From Hymenopellis radicata (taxonomy: Eukaryota > Basidiomycota > Agaricomycetes > Agaricales > Physalacriaceae), in assembly GCA_015501595.1 (NCBI GenBank), contig JADNRX010000094.1, forward strand, positions 1-64,000: a stretch of DNA of 64,000 nucleotides. Direction: 5' to 3'. The position numbers were made by a program, and so were the translations under genes. Positions 1-10,539 of this stretch are shown here, in pieces. Numbering within the stretch: the stretch's first letter is position 1; every line of letters starts with the position of its first letter. The notes beneath the pieces are model-generated. The model had not been told where the DNA came from. It was given only the letters and a program-made list of their open reading frames with translations, and made no database searches.

Positions 1-422
1 ATGACCGTGCTATAGCAAGGGCAGAGTGAGCATACATCAGAATGCCAAAGTATCATTACACACCGTGGAAGACGAGTGCCAGTATCACCCGAGATGTTCT
101 CCTGAACAACTCTTGGTCCTCTGTTACTGAGCGGATCGTTGGCCATCTGATCGAGAACCATTTGTCGTTGAGTATCCTCTGGGATGGCCTTGGCAGCTTG
201 ACGTGGACCAAGAATACCCGATTGCTTGCGCCGCCTCTGGATACTCTTCGCGCTGAATTGATGATGATATAAGAATCAGAACGCAGAATGCAATGGTATA
301 AATGTACCTGATAATGATGCTGTGGTCCCTCTGCAATCGTCTAGAAATCTCTTGGTTGCTGGTGATATTGCGCGTCTGATATTCACGGATGGCGGCTATC
401 ACCCTCTCATCGTCCGGCGGCG
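1..422 (-). CDS. Partial transposon-derived integrase-like protein (winged-helix N-terminus)
   Basis: The gene runs off the left edge, so only an N-terminal part is present. On the minus strand a segment reading DERVIAAIREYQTRN then SNQEISRRLQ (to about 308) joins across a 55-nt intron (253-307) to SAKSIQRRRKQSG, then IPEDTQRQMVLDQMANDP. A further GT-AG intron probably follows at about 10-65. This order (helix-turn-helix, RRRK, IPED..QMVLD.MA.DP, RGPR) matches, from memory, the start of a repetitive agaricomycete family with an integrase-like core. The core itself lies outside the window. No start codon was found: an in-frame stop sits just upstream of a plausible acceptor near 422, so a short first exon is missing or the copy is truncated. 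Family membership is recalled, not searched. Confidence 0.6.
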
Positions 423-1582
423 CTGGAAGATGTGAATCAATTCAGCTTAGAAGATGAGTTGACGAGAGCACACATACGACAATGAGAGTGCTGGTTGCGC
501 CCAGTAGGATTGCGTACAACAGGCAGTATGAAGATGAGGAATGAGGAAGGCGCCAACTTTCCCTCCAGTACTTATACCCACAGAACATGGGACGGATAGA
601 TGCGGGCGGACTAACACGGAGCAACGGATAGACACGGACAACATACGGAGCGCCCAGGATCCAAGCAATGTGGCAAAGGCATGTTCAAGTGCCAGTAACA
701 ACGTGTATTATGAGTTCAGCTATAAACAATAGTAGGAAGGAATAGATTGCTCAATGCATAGAATGCTATTATATACATGATGGTCAGCAGGCGCGCAGTG
801 ATGCGGTGGATGGGCGGGCGGGCGGCAGTGACGGCGACGATGATGGTGGTGGCGGCGGAGATGAAGGCGGAGATGGTGGACATAACGGGTGCGACGTCAC
901 AGGGAAAGGCACCGAAGGCCCGGCCCCCGGCATACTGAAACGGTTTCCAAAAAAATCAATCCTGTCCCTTCCTGTGCACGCTACATCTCGGAATGAGCGA
1001 TCGGAACAAGATCGGAATGAGAATGAGCTCATTTTCGAAAATGAGCAAAATGAGCAGTTGCCGAACAGGCTCTTACTAATGTGAAGACGAGGTTCAGTAC
1101 ATACCCCAGAGTAATTTCCAGCCTCAATGTGGTGGTCAAAGTTACTTTGCGGTCTGGACTCCAAATATCTAAATATCAAACATGGCGGAGTGCAATGCAG
1201 AGGAGGCCGTCCGCCACAGAGCAGTCTCGACAAATGGCTGCTGCAAGCCATGGAGCTTTATTTGATGGAGAAGCCCTGTCCGGGCGGCTGATATGTGTAA
1301 TGCAGTGGGGCTGGCTGAGGCAGAAGGATCTCAATGTGTTGGGATGAAACTGCTTGGAAAGCATGGCACAAAATACTTAACAATGCAATCAAGGCGTGCA
1401 GAATGAAGAAATTCTGGCCTGCGAGTACATAAAATGCAACGAGTCTGAGGGAACAAGCCTAGAACAAGCCTCAGCAATTATGTACTTGAAGCGAAAGCAG
1501 CACATGACGTCGCTTAATGTGACTGCCTGCCCAACTTGCTTTCCGACTCTGACGAGCGCTGCATTTCTTGTTGTCGTCCACG
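423..1582. other. Intergenic region with GAATGAG-rich low-complexity patch
   Basis: No gene could be supported here. A glycine/aspartate-rich open frame at about 806-930 is low-complexity GGTGGCGG-type sequence on both strands. From about 985 to 1055 the sequence is built from repeated GAATGAG and CGGAAC units and contains the palindrome ATTTTCGAAAAT (1031-1042). The last few hundred bases should hold the promoter of the histidine kinase gene that starts at 1583. No clear TATA box was picked out. Confidence 0.5.
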
Positions 1583-4500
1583 ATGGCGACCTCAGTCTAC
1601 TCGCAGGACCCCTTGAGGTCTCACCTAATTGCAGTGCTGTCGGCCTACGAGAATGGCCCGGGCACGACGGTGCCCAGATATACAGGCCCGTCTGATTGGC
1701 AGACGGATTCCATTTTACGTTCTTTGACGTCGCTGCTGAACGGGATGACCATGGCAGGCGCCAACAACCATGAGCCCAACCCATGGGCGCATTCCAAGAC
1801 ACCGTCTGGCTCCTCAACCGCTAACGATGATGGTCCTCCCTCAGCCGCAACACTGAGAGCCCGCAATACCCCCCCATCCTTTATCACCCTCCCCGACACA
1901 TCTCTACGTGACGTGCCCTCTTTCTTCCATAAAAACTCGTTCGGAATACCCGTAAACCTCATCGGCACGTCGTCTGCACCGGCGACTGCATATGCGGATT
2001 ACATTAATTGTCCTACCTGTGGAGCACGAATCACGGATCCCCAAGCAATAGCCAAAATAACGTCTTTTGGCGCGCAAGTCTCTCCAGGATCTCCATCCGT
2101 TGTTGCGACTGGTGGCCCGCTCGATACGGCCGCGCGAGAGAGCGGTATAACCGCGGTCGACGAGTTGCGTCTCCTCAAGGTCCAGGTCCAGGACGTTGCT
2201 CGCGTTTGCAATGCCGTGGCAAATGGCGACTTGAGCCAGAAAATCACCGTCGAGGTTCGCTCAGTCGTCATGGTTAAACTCAAAGACGCTATCAATACTA
2301 TGGTATGTCTGTCAACTCTTATATGGGAATGCGTGCAGCTCAATTCTACTAGGTTGAGAAACTAGGTCAATTCGCGAAGGAAGTAACTCGTGTCTCTCAA
2401 GAAGTCGGGACGGAAGGGTATGTCTCCTAGCGCACACAATAGACGCGTAACCATGTTCAATGTTTGCAGCAAACTTGGCGGTCAAGCTGTCGTCCCTGGC
2501 GTCGAAGGTACTTGGCAGGAGCTCACGGATGTAGTCAACATCTTGGCCGGCAACTTGACGAGTCAAGTGCGTTCAATCGCTCAAGTCACCAAAGCTGTCG
2601 CGGTGGGCGATTTGTCCAAACAAATCGAAGTTGACGCGCGTGGGGAAATTCTCGATTTGAAGAACACTGTAAATGGCATGGTCATCCGTCTACGAGCATT
2701 AGCCGCCGAGGTGACGAGGGTCACTTTGGAGGTTGGCAGCCAGGGCAAATTGGGAGGTCAAGCAGATGTACCTGATGTTGAAGGTGTTTGGTTCGAACTG
2801 GTTAAGAATGTATGTTTACACTCGCTTCCACGTATATCGAGTCTCATACGAATAAACAGGTCAATCGTATGTGCTTGTCTCTGACAGACCAAGTGCGGTC
2901 TATTGCTTCTGTAACGACCGCTGTGGCGGAGGGTGATTTGACGCGCAAAGTCGAAATCGAAGTCGAAGGTGAAATGCATCAGCTAAAAACGACAGTGAAC
3001 TCCATGGTGGACGATTTGAACGCGTTTACTGGAGAGGTCACTCGCGTAGCTTTGGAAGTCGGTACGCAGGGAATTTTGGGTGGTCAAGCGAAGGTCGAAG
3101 GTGTGAAAGGTACATGGGCAGATTTGACTCGCAACGTCAACCGAATGGCCGCCAATTTGACGGACCAAGTTCGTTCCATTTCCGAGGTTACAAAGGCCGT
3201 CGCGACGGGCAATCTGACCAAACTGGTTGACGTCGACGTTCAGGGCGAAATGTTGGATCTGAAGATGACCGTCAACCAGATGGTTCGGCAGTTGAGTGTC
3301 TTCGCGGGCGAGGTCACACGAGTCAGTTTGGAAGTGGGAACGGAAGGGAAGTTAGGAGGTCAGGCCATCGTTCCTGGCGTCTATGGAACATGGAAAGCAC
3401 TCACGGACAACGTCAACCTGATGGCTATGAATCTTACCGACCAAGTTCGTTCAATCGCAGAGGTCACAAAGGCTGTAGCGAATGGGGACTTGACAAAGAA
3501 GGTCCAAATCGATGTCAAGGGAGAGTTCCTGGAGTTGAAGGAAACCGTCAACCAGATGACAGAGTCCTTGAGCGTGTTTGCCGACGAGGTGAGCAACGTT
3601 CCACGCCTTTCAAGGCATGTCAAACGAACAATACAATAGGTAACTAGAGTGGCCCGAGAAGTTGGAACAGAAGGAAAGTTGGGCGGTCAAGCTGAGGTCA
3701 AGAACGTCGCCGGTACATGGAAAGCTTTGACAGACAATGTGAACGTCATGGCTAGCAACGTATGTTCTCCTTCCCTTTTCTATGATGATCCATTTAAGAC
3801 CCTCGATAGCTTACGGAGCAAGTACGAGTCATTGCCATCGCAACAGTGAGGTCCCCGCTATCGCTTTATGAGCTACCTGCTTATCGCAAAATGATATAGA
3901 CTGCTGTGGCGCACGGGGACTTGACACAGAAGATTGTCGGTGTCTCTGTGTCTGGAGAGATGTTCGATTTGGTCGAGACCATCAACAAGATGATTGACCA
4001 ATTGGTCATGTTTGCCGATGAGGTCAAGAAGGTTGCGCGCGAAGTAGGAACAGAAGGTAAATTGGAGGTGTTGCTGACGTCGGGAACGTTCAAGGCATCT
4101 GGCAAGAAATCACGTGTGTGCCTTCTTTCTTTTGAATGCTTTTCAAGATGAACGATTCTTCTTTCAGATTGTCAGTCAACACTATGGCCGGGAACCTCAC
4201 TACCCAAGTGCGCGGTTTCGCCCAAATCTCTGCCGCCGCCATGGACGGTGACTTCACGAGGTTTATCACGGTGGAGGCCAGCGGAGAAATGGACTCCCTG
4301 AAGTCGCATATCAACAGCATGGTGTTCAACTTGCGAGACAGTATTCAAAAGAACACCGCTGCCAGGGAAGCCGCGGAATTGGCGAACAGGAGTAAGAGTG
4401 AATTCTTGGCCAACATGTCCCACGAAATCAGGTGAGGTTCGCGTTCTGACATTTTCGCGATTTCTGATTAGAATAGGACGCCAATGAACGGTATCATTGG

Positions 4501-6366
4501 TATGACAGAACTTACGCTGGACAGCGAGCTAACGCGTTCGCAACGCGAGAGTCTGATGATGGTTCACAATCTCGCTCGGTCGTTATTACTAATTATCGAC
4601 GATATCTTGGATATCTCAAAGAGTGCGCGATTACTCCGCCATCGACTCCAAATTGTTTGGTTGATCATTTGTTTCCAGTCGAAGCTGGTCGCATGACCAT
4701 GGAAGCAGCGTCATTTTCTCTGCGCCATACCGTTTTCGGAATGCTCAAGACACTCGTCGCCCGTGCCTCCCAATCACAACTCGACCTCACCATTGATATA
4801 CCACCCGACATTCCTGACCACCTGATTGGTGATTCATTGCGTCTCCGACAGGTGATAACAAACTTGGTTGGCAATGCCATCAAGTTCACACCGTCAAAGA
4901 CGACATGTAAAGGCCAAGTGGCGCTGTTGGCGCGTCTTGTGGCACAGGACGATCAAAACGTTACACTAGAATTCTGTGTACGCGATACTGGAATCGGTAT
5001 AGCGAAGGCAAAACTCAATATGATATTCGATACGTTCTGTCAAGCTGACGGTTCCACTACGAGGGTGAGTTGCTGCCGTCGTGTATACTCTTCCGTCTAT
5101 ATTAATATCGTGTCAGGAATATGGCGGTACTGGCCTCGGGCTATCGATCTCAAAACGCCTGGTTGCCCTGATGCAAGGCAATATGTGGGTTGAAAGTGAG
5201 GTACAGAAGGGAAGTAGCTTCTATTTCACAATCAACACAAGGATCAGCCATGTCGCAATGGAAAGCGTAATGGCGAAGATGGCCGCGTATCAAAATCGGA
5301 CAATCTTGTTCGTTGATACACTGGGAGACTCTACTGGGGTCGTGGATCGCATCGAGGAATTGGGATTAAAGGCACATAAAATTCACGATCTTGCGGAGGT
5401 CGCAAATGGCGACACTTGTCCGCACATAGATACCGTTGTTGTTGACTCTTTGGGTGATGTAAGTGTGGACTTTTAATCTTGGGTGAGAGACTCATTTCCA
5501 CCAGGTGTCGCGGATACGTGAATTTGAACATTTCCGCTTCGTTCCTGTGGTGCTTCTTGCGCCATCTTTCGCACAGTTGAATTGTGGGTCCGCAACTCCC
5601 TTACTGGGTTATAACTACTTATCTGGTTCCATCAGTGAAATGGTGTTTGGACAATAGTATAGCGTCACCGCTTACTACGCCTGTCACCGCTCAGGACCTT
5701 TCCGTCGTTCTGATTTCTGCGCTCGAGGCTAACACCGTTAATGCGGTAGTCGTTCCGAACGATGTCACGTTCAACATTCTATTGGCTGAAGACAATTTGG
5801 TCAATCAGAAATTGGCCGTGAAGATTCTGGAAAAGTATGGACACTCCGTAGAGATTGCAGAAAATGGCAGTCTCGCTGTCGATGCTTTCAAGACGAGAGT
5901 GCTACAGAACAAACCGTTCGATGTTATTCTTGTAAGTCTGGTTACACTGCATGTGAATATGTCTTAATTTTGTTCAGATGGACGTGTCAATGCCTTTCAT
6001 GGGAGGCATGGAGGCGACCGAATTAATTCGGTCGTGGGAGCTACAGACAGGTTTAGAGAGAATCCCGATAATAGCTCTCACGGCTCATGCTAGTGAGTTC
6101 CGCACACAACTAAGCCGGCCATTCACTAACCCCGAAACAGTGATTGGCGACCGAGAAAGATGCCTGCAGGCAGGAATGGACGATCACATCACGAGTACGT
6201 GCGCCTTGTTAACATGAATCCCTCCCTTCACACTTCTGTTTTAGAACCCCTCCGTCGAGGCGATCTCCTCAATGCTATACACAAACTTGCATCTGAGACG
6301 CTCGCGAAGCGGAAGATGCTGCGTCGATCAAGAGATAGGGACTTTTCAGAACCTCTCCTCCCATAA
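1583..6366 (+). CDS. nik1: Group III hybrid histidine kinase (Nik1/Os-1 type)
   Basis: This is a cytosolic osmosensing hybrid histidine kinase upstream of the HOG MAP-kinase pathway; family members are the targets of phenylpyrrole and dicarboximide fungicides. About 16 exons can be joined. The protein starts [14 protein letters not shown] and then has seven HAMP-type repeats (each around GDLTxK, then [17 protein letters not shown]). Next come the H-box [16 protein letters not shown]-box [11 protein letters not shown]1 RDTGIGIA, G2 GGTGLGLSI, and a receiver domain (LLAEDN, phospho-acceptor in MDVSMP, TKP). Summed exons are 4028 nt. One missing base in the last HAMP linker near 4064 would give exactly 1343 codons. 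As written the frame breaks there (TTGGAGGTG where TTGGGAGGTG is expected), so either the sequence has an error or the gene is disrupted. One exon (3810-3845) is only 36 nt. The identification is very secure. Confidence 0.95.
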
Positions 6367-6606
6367 TCCGACGTCTGATATCCTCTGTACTTTGGTATAC
6401 CATCCTCACCTATTCCCATACGTACTACTTAGCTGTAACATATTCTCTTGCTATGGACCTGGACCTGTACTTGTACTTGTATAATTGTATCACACATTGC
6501 ATACTATGTTTTCGATGTCATATAATCGTATTTAATTTCTCTGCTGTATTCATTTACATGGACACATCCAGTGTACGGCGGCCGTGGTCGCCAGTATTTT
6601 GACTGA

Positions 6607-7245
6607 CTACGCAGCTTGAGGTACAATGCTCTTGACCTTTTCAACGATTTCCGCATTGATCTCGTCCTTTTTCAAGTCAGCCCTCCCCTCCAGGACAAGC
6701 TCCATCAGTTCAGAGAGCTCTCCTGGAAGGTGTGTAATATCTCCCACAGGTTCCTTCAACTCTTTCTTCTCGCTATCGTACCCATAAACAGCAAACTGGT
6801 GCATGTCCACTGCGCCTGGAGTTCCGAGGCGGACGCGATCAATGGGGCGCGAAGTCATCGGGTGCTTGACACGCCACGTATGCGCAAATGAGTCGGGCAA
6901 GGGCAGCGCTTTGGCTTGCTCCGCCAGCGACATGATTGCATCATAGTCCTCTGAAGAGAGAACGACGACTTCGCCAGAGGCGGTGATGGCGACCTTGTCC
7001 GTGAATACAGCAAGAGTCAGAGAGTTCTGTATAGCTGGCATATCGCGCATCGCGAGGAGCGCTAGTGAGGCGTATGTGGGGCTGTACGTGGATGGGGAGG
7101 GATGCGCATGAGCGCGAGATTTCCAGGTAGACGGCGCAGAAGCCATGGTCAATGAGGACAAGAGCTGGGTGCGGTTGTAGTAGATGTAGACTGATAGCGA
7201 TCCGGCAAGGATGCAGAAGACGATGGGCTTTAAGGCAGACAGCAT
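6607..7245 (-). CDS. Uncharacterised small single-TM protein, copy A
   Basis: An intronless frame of 212 aa. The N-terminus is hydrophobic (ALKPIVFCILAGSLSVYIYY) and reads as one membrane anchor or signal anchor. A soluble region follows, with WRVKHPMTSRPIDRV, then GAVDMHQFAVYGYDSEKKE, ending KVKSIVPQAA. I do not recognise the family. A near-identical paralog lies at 9417-10121, and both stand head-to-head with a cct2 5' end. In this copy the ATG before LSALKP is in frame; in the other copy it is not. An internal Met (MASAPSTW) conserved in both copies could be the true start, which would remove the hydrophobic segment. A coding function is likely because the frame is kept open in both copies. 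Confidence 0.7.
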   Translation of the reverse strand: MLSALKPIVFCILAGSLSVYIYYNRTQLLSSLTMASAPSTWKSRAHAHPSPSTYSPTYASLALLAMRDMPAIQNSLTLAVFTDKVAITASGEVVVLSSEDYDAIMSLAEQAKALPLPDSFAHTWRVKHPMTSRPIDRVRLGTPGAVDMHQFAVYGYDSEKKELKEPVGDITHLPGELSELMELVLEGRADLKKDEINAEIVEKVKSIVPQAA

Positions 7246-7503
7246 TCGTTGTCGCAGTTGCTGAATGACTCTTTATCACCGGCACTGCACGCGTATCCAA
7301 GCAGTAGCATATGGCTACAACTCTGTCATAGCTGTATCACAGGGCGTTGGGAGGCTCCGTCCACATGCAACACAGCAGAATTTGGGTGTCCTTTGCCATA
7401 GGTGAACTCAAACTTGAGCAGCGTTTGAACGAGTAATTCGGACTTGATAGTCGTGGGAACCTTTTACTATTTTCAGTTTTCGCGTACCAATCACCGTACC
7501 AAT

Positions 7504-7716
7504 ATGTCGATGCAGATTTTTGGCGACCAGGTGCGCTCTATCCAATGCAATGGGACGCGACTGACCACGGATATAGGCCACAGAGGAAAAGGCGGAAAAT
7601 GCACGACTCTCCTCATTCGTCGGCGCCCTCGCACTTGGAGATCTCGTCAAATCCACGCTGGGACCCAAGGGAATGAACAAAATCCTCCAATCCGCATCGA
7701 CGGGCGACATCAATGT
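7504..7716 (+). pseudogene. Truncated 5' fragment of cct2 (duplicate)
   Basis: This repeats the first exon, the first intron and the start of exon 2 of the complete cct2 at 10327. The ATGTCGATGCAGATTTTTGG start is intact, and the exon 2 coding text stops at the duplication breakpoint near 7716. Beyond it lies unrelated sequence carrying the recombinase remnant. The fragment encodes fewer than 60 residues of the equatorial domain, so it cannot make a chaperonin subunit. Its promoter may still be active and serve the divergent gene on its left. Confidence 0.85.
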
Positions 7717-7870
7717 TTGACGCGGGAGGGAAACCCGGAACAACCACCCAGGAGCAATGCTCCTCAGAGCGAAGCTCGCGTCCGGGATGACTGAAACCGC
7801 GTCACGGACAACCCCACAAGGAGCTTTGCGATTGGGACTACCGCTTCTACAACTTGAAAGAACATGTCAT

Positions 7871-9180
7871 TTAAATATCCAAACAATCTACGTCCTCACT
7901 AAGGTTGTTAGTACGTGCGGTAAACTCTGAAAACTTCGAGGCCCAGGCTCTAGAAAGTGCCAAAGGAATAATCTTCTCCAGTCGTCGCCAGTATATCAAG
8001 AAACATAGCGACGACCATCCTCCAATCTTCATGATTACTTCCGGCTCAACTCCCTCAAGAAGAAGACGCAGAGAACCACCTATGTGGTAGCTGTGTCCAA
8101 ACACATGCTCCAGAAGAGCGTCGCGGTATACCCTTGTAGTCAAGTCTAGGAAATCCTGTTTCGTCAGGACTCAGGACCGACCATCGACCATGACTTTCGG
8201 TAGGCAAAACAGTGGAGTCGAGGAATCCGCCGAGTGATTGATGCGGAGATGTTCTCCAGAGCCGCAACAGGACACAAGTCGTCTAATGTCGCTGTCAAAA
8301 TAACCGAGCCTCCAGCAAACCGTTGTTATCTTCGTCCACGAAAGGTGGAAGACAATCGTACGATGTCCTGCCACGGATGAGCGAGAAATACGCGTCCCGC
8401 GCGATACGTGAAACTTGAGGCTGAACTTCTTAACTGATATGGGTAGCAATTCCCCAAACGACGGCAGACCACTGCATCCTTCGGGTCCTGAAGAGACAGA
8501 GTTTTCCTGAGAGCCCTCAGATGCTCCACAGTCACCGGACCGCGTGGTGGTCGCTTGAACACTGCACCTTCTCGAACTGCTGTGCGTAACACCAATGGAA
8601 CCCAATCCTCCTTCCCATGCCACTCAGCCATGTTATCTGTATGCCATAACGCTAGTAGTAGTAGCCCATTCATCCAATTCTTCACCATCGCGCCTGATCC
8701 CGAGCCCGACGCTGACGCGACAAAAGCAGCTAACAAAATCGAAGAAGCGGGCATACGATGCAACTCGGGAATGTGATGCTCGTCGCAAAACTGTGTAAAG
8801 CGAACGAGGCCTGCAGTGTATGAGGAGAGAGTGCGGGACAATGGACACAGCGAGCTTTTGGCATCCAAGCTTGCAAATAGGTGGGTAGCTCGACATCCCG
8901 ATTCTCTTGGGTTTTGAGAGAGTGGGGTGTGATCCACATAAACGGACGATGTATGGCGGAAACGTGGGGGCCGCAGCACACTGGGAACTATGGAATTCCC
9001 CGCCTTGGGTTTTCGCGCCTTGGTCTGCGGTAAGTGTAGTGTCGCCGCGTATCGTAAATCCGACCGATTTGTATCCGACGTTCGGGGTGCAGACGATGGG
9101 AGGGCTGCGTCTGGACGGAAGGGCTTTTGATGGTGCTGGTGACTGCAGGCGCTGCCACAGATGACACGACTTCGTCCCAA
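7871..9180 (-). pseudogene. Degenerate tyrosine recombinase (Crypton/DIRS-like element remnant)
   Basis: Several minus-strand frames together recall the tyrosine recombinases found in agaricomycete mobile elements. The N-terminal part (about 8900-8500) has a core-binding SAM-like region (LSSYTAGLVRFTQFCDEH, then SILLAAFVAS). The C-terminal part (7871-8143) has FGHSYHIGGSLRLLLEGVEP, a KIGGWSS stretch and FLIYWRRLE. These correspond to the HxxR motif and the tyrosine nucleophile region. The HxxR Arg reads His here, and the parts lie in different frames. The copy is therefore broken and probably inactive. It sits exactly between the two duplicated blocks. No terminal repeats were delimited. The superfamily assignment is from motif memory. 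Confidence 0.7.
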
Positions 9181-9340
9181 GTAGGAACTGGTCTGAGCCG
9201 TGGCTGCAGGCTGAATAGATGGATGCGAGTGAATCGGGGTAGAGCAGATTATATCGTCGTGACTGGGGCCCTGAGCCTCGATCCACTTGCTAGCGTTATC
9301 TCACACTTAACCTGCTCGTACCTCGCAGACTCAGCTTACA

Positions 9341-10539
9341 ATGTCATATAATCGTATTTAATTTCTCTGCTGTATATTCATTTGTTACACGCCGTCGTCG
9401 CCAATATTTTTACTGACTACGCAGCTTGAGGTACAATGCTCTTGACCTTTTCAACGATTTCCGCATTGATCTTGTTCTCTTTCAAGTTAGCCCTCCCCTC
9501 CAGGACAAGCTCCATTAGTTCAGAGAGCTCTCCTGGAAGGTGTGTAATATCTCCCACAGGTTTCTCCAACTCTTTCTTCACGCTATCGTACCCATAAACA
9601 GCAAACTGGTGCATGTCCACTGCGCCTGGAGTTCCGAGGCGGACGCGATCAATGGGGCGGCAAGTCATTGGGTGCTTCACACGCCACGTATGCGCAAACG
9701 AGTCAGACAAGGGCAGCGCTTTGGCTTGCTCCGCCAGCGACATGATTGCATCATAGTCCTCTGAAGAGAGAACGACGACTTCGCCAGAGGCGGTGATGGC
9801 GACCTTGTCCGTGAATACAGCAAGAGTCAGAGAGTTCTGTATAGCTGGCATATCGCGCATCGCGAGGAGCGCCAGTGAGGCGTATGTGGGGCTGTACGTG
9901 GATGGGGAGGGATGCGCATGAGCGCGAGATTTCCAGGTAGACGGCGCAGAAGCCATGGTCAATGAGGGCAAGAGGTGGGTGCGGTTGTAGTAGATGTAGA
10001 CTGATAGCGATCCGGCAAGGACGCAGAAGAGGATGGACTTTAAGCGTACAGCATTCGTTGGTAAGCAGTTGCTCAATGACTCTTTATCACCGGCACTGTA
10101 TGCGTATCCAAGCAGTAGCATATGGCTACAACTCTGTCATAGATGTATCACAGGGCGTTGGGAGGCTCCGTCCACATGCAACACAGCAGAATTTGGCTGT
10201 CCTTTGCTATGGGTGAACTCAAACTTGAGCAGTGGTTTGAACGAGTAGTAATTCGGACTTGATAGTCGTGGGAATCTTTTACTATTTTCAGTTTTAGCGT
10301 ACCAATCACCTTACGCCTGTACCAATATGTCGATGCAGATTTTTGGCGACCAGGTGCGCTCTTTCCAATGCACTAGGACGCGACTGACCATGGATATAGG
10401 CCACAGAGGAAAAGGCGGAAAATGCACGGCTCTCCTCATTCGTCGGCGCCCTCGCACTTGGAGATCTCGTCAAATCCACGCTGGGACCCAAGGGAATGAA
10501 CAAAATCCTCCAATCCGCATCGACGGGCGACATCAGTGT
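9341..10539. repeat. Direct segmental duplication, copy 2
   Basis: This is the second copy of the duplicated block described at 6515-7716, in the same orientation. It continues without a break into the rest of cct2, which suggests it is the ancestral context on its right side. Differences from copy 1 include single substitutions and a short indel near 10045, where the minus-strand gene's first ATG is shifted out of frame. Confidence 0.9.
9417..10121 (-). CDS. Uncharacterised small single-TM protein, copy B
   Basis: This is a paralog of the gene at 6607-7245, nearly identical from the LAGSLSVYIYYNRT segment to the KVKSIVPQAA end. A small indel changes the 5' end: the ATG used in copy A would here run into a stop after four codons. 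The longest frame therefore begins upstream (MLLLGYAYSAGDKES), or translation starts at the conserved internal MASAPSTW. It is head-to-head with the intact cct2, about 205 bp apart, and probably shares a promoter region. Function unknown. Confidence 0.65.
   Translation of the reverse strand: MLLLGYAYSAGDKESLSNCLPTNAVRLKSILFCVLAGSLSVYIYYNRTHLLPSLTMASAPSTWKSRAHAHPSPSTYSPTYASLALLAMRDMPAIQNSLTLAVFTDKVAITASGEVVVLSSEDYDAIMSLAEQAKALPLSDSFAHTWRVKHPMTCRPIDRVRLGTPGAVDMHQFAVYGYDSVKKELEKPVGDITHLPGELSELMELVLEGRANLKENKINAEIVEKVKSIVPQAA

Larger units (their letters stand above)
6515..7716. repeat. Direct segmental duplication, copy 1
   Basis: This block of about 1.2 kb is repeated in the same orientation at 9341-10539 with only scattered substitutions and small indels. 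It begins at the shared string ATGTCATATAATCGTATTTA and ends inside cct2 exon 2, where GACGGGCGACATCA is followed by foreign sequence. It contains the small membrane-protein gene (minus strand) and the divergent 5' end of cct2. The abrupt loss of similarity at 7717 marks the breakpoint. The second copy continues into the complete cct2, so it is taken as the functional arrangement. Confidence 0.9.

Noticed and set aside
806..1084. Gly/Asp-rich open frame on the plus strand and its Ser/Pro-rich mirror on the minus strand
   Set aside because: Both are products of a GGTGGCGG-type low-complexity stretch; no start context, splice signals or family resemblance.
4049..4088. A 39-nt intron (GTAAAT...CAAG) that would also restore the nik1 frame
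   Set aside because: The removed bases clearly encode the conserved KLGG..DVGNVQG linker seen in the other repeats, so a one-base indel is the better explanation.
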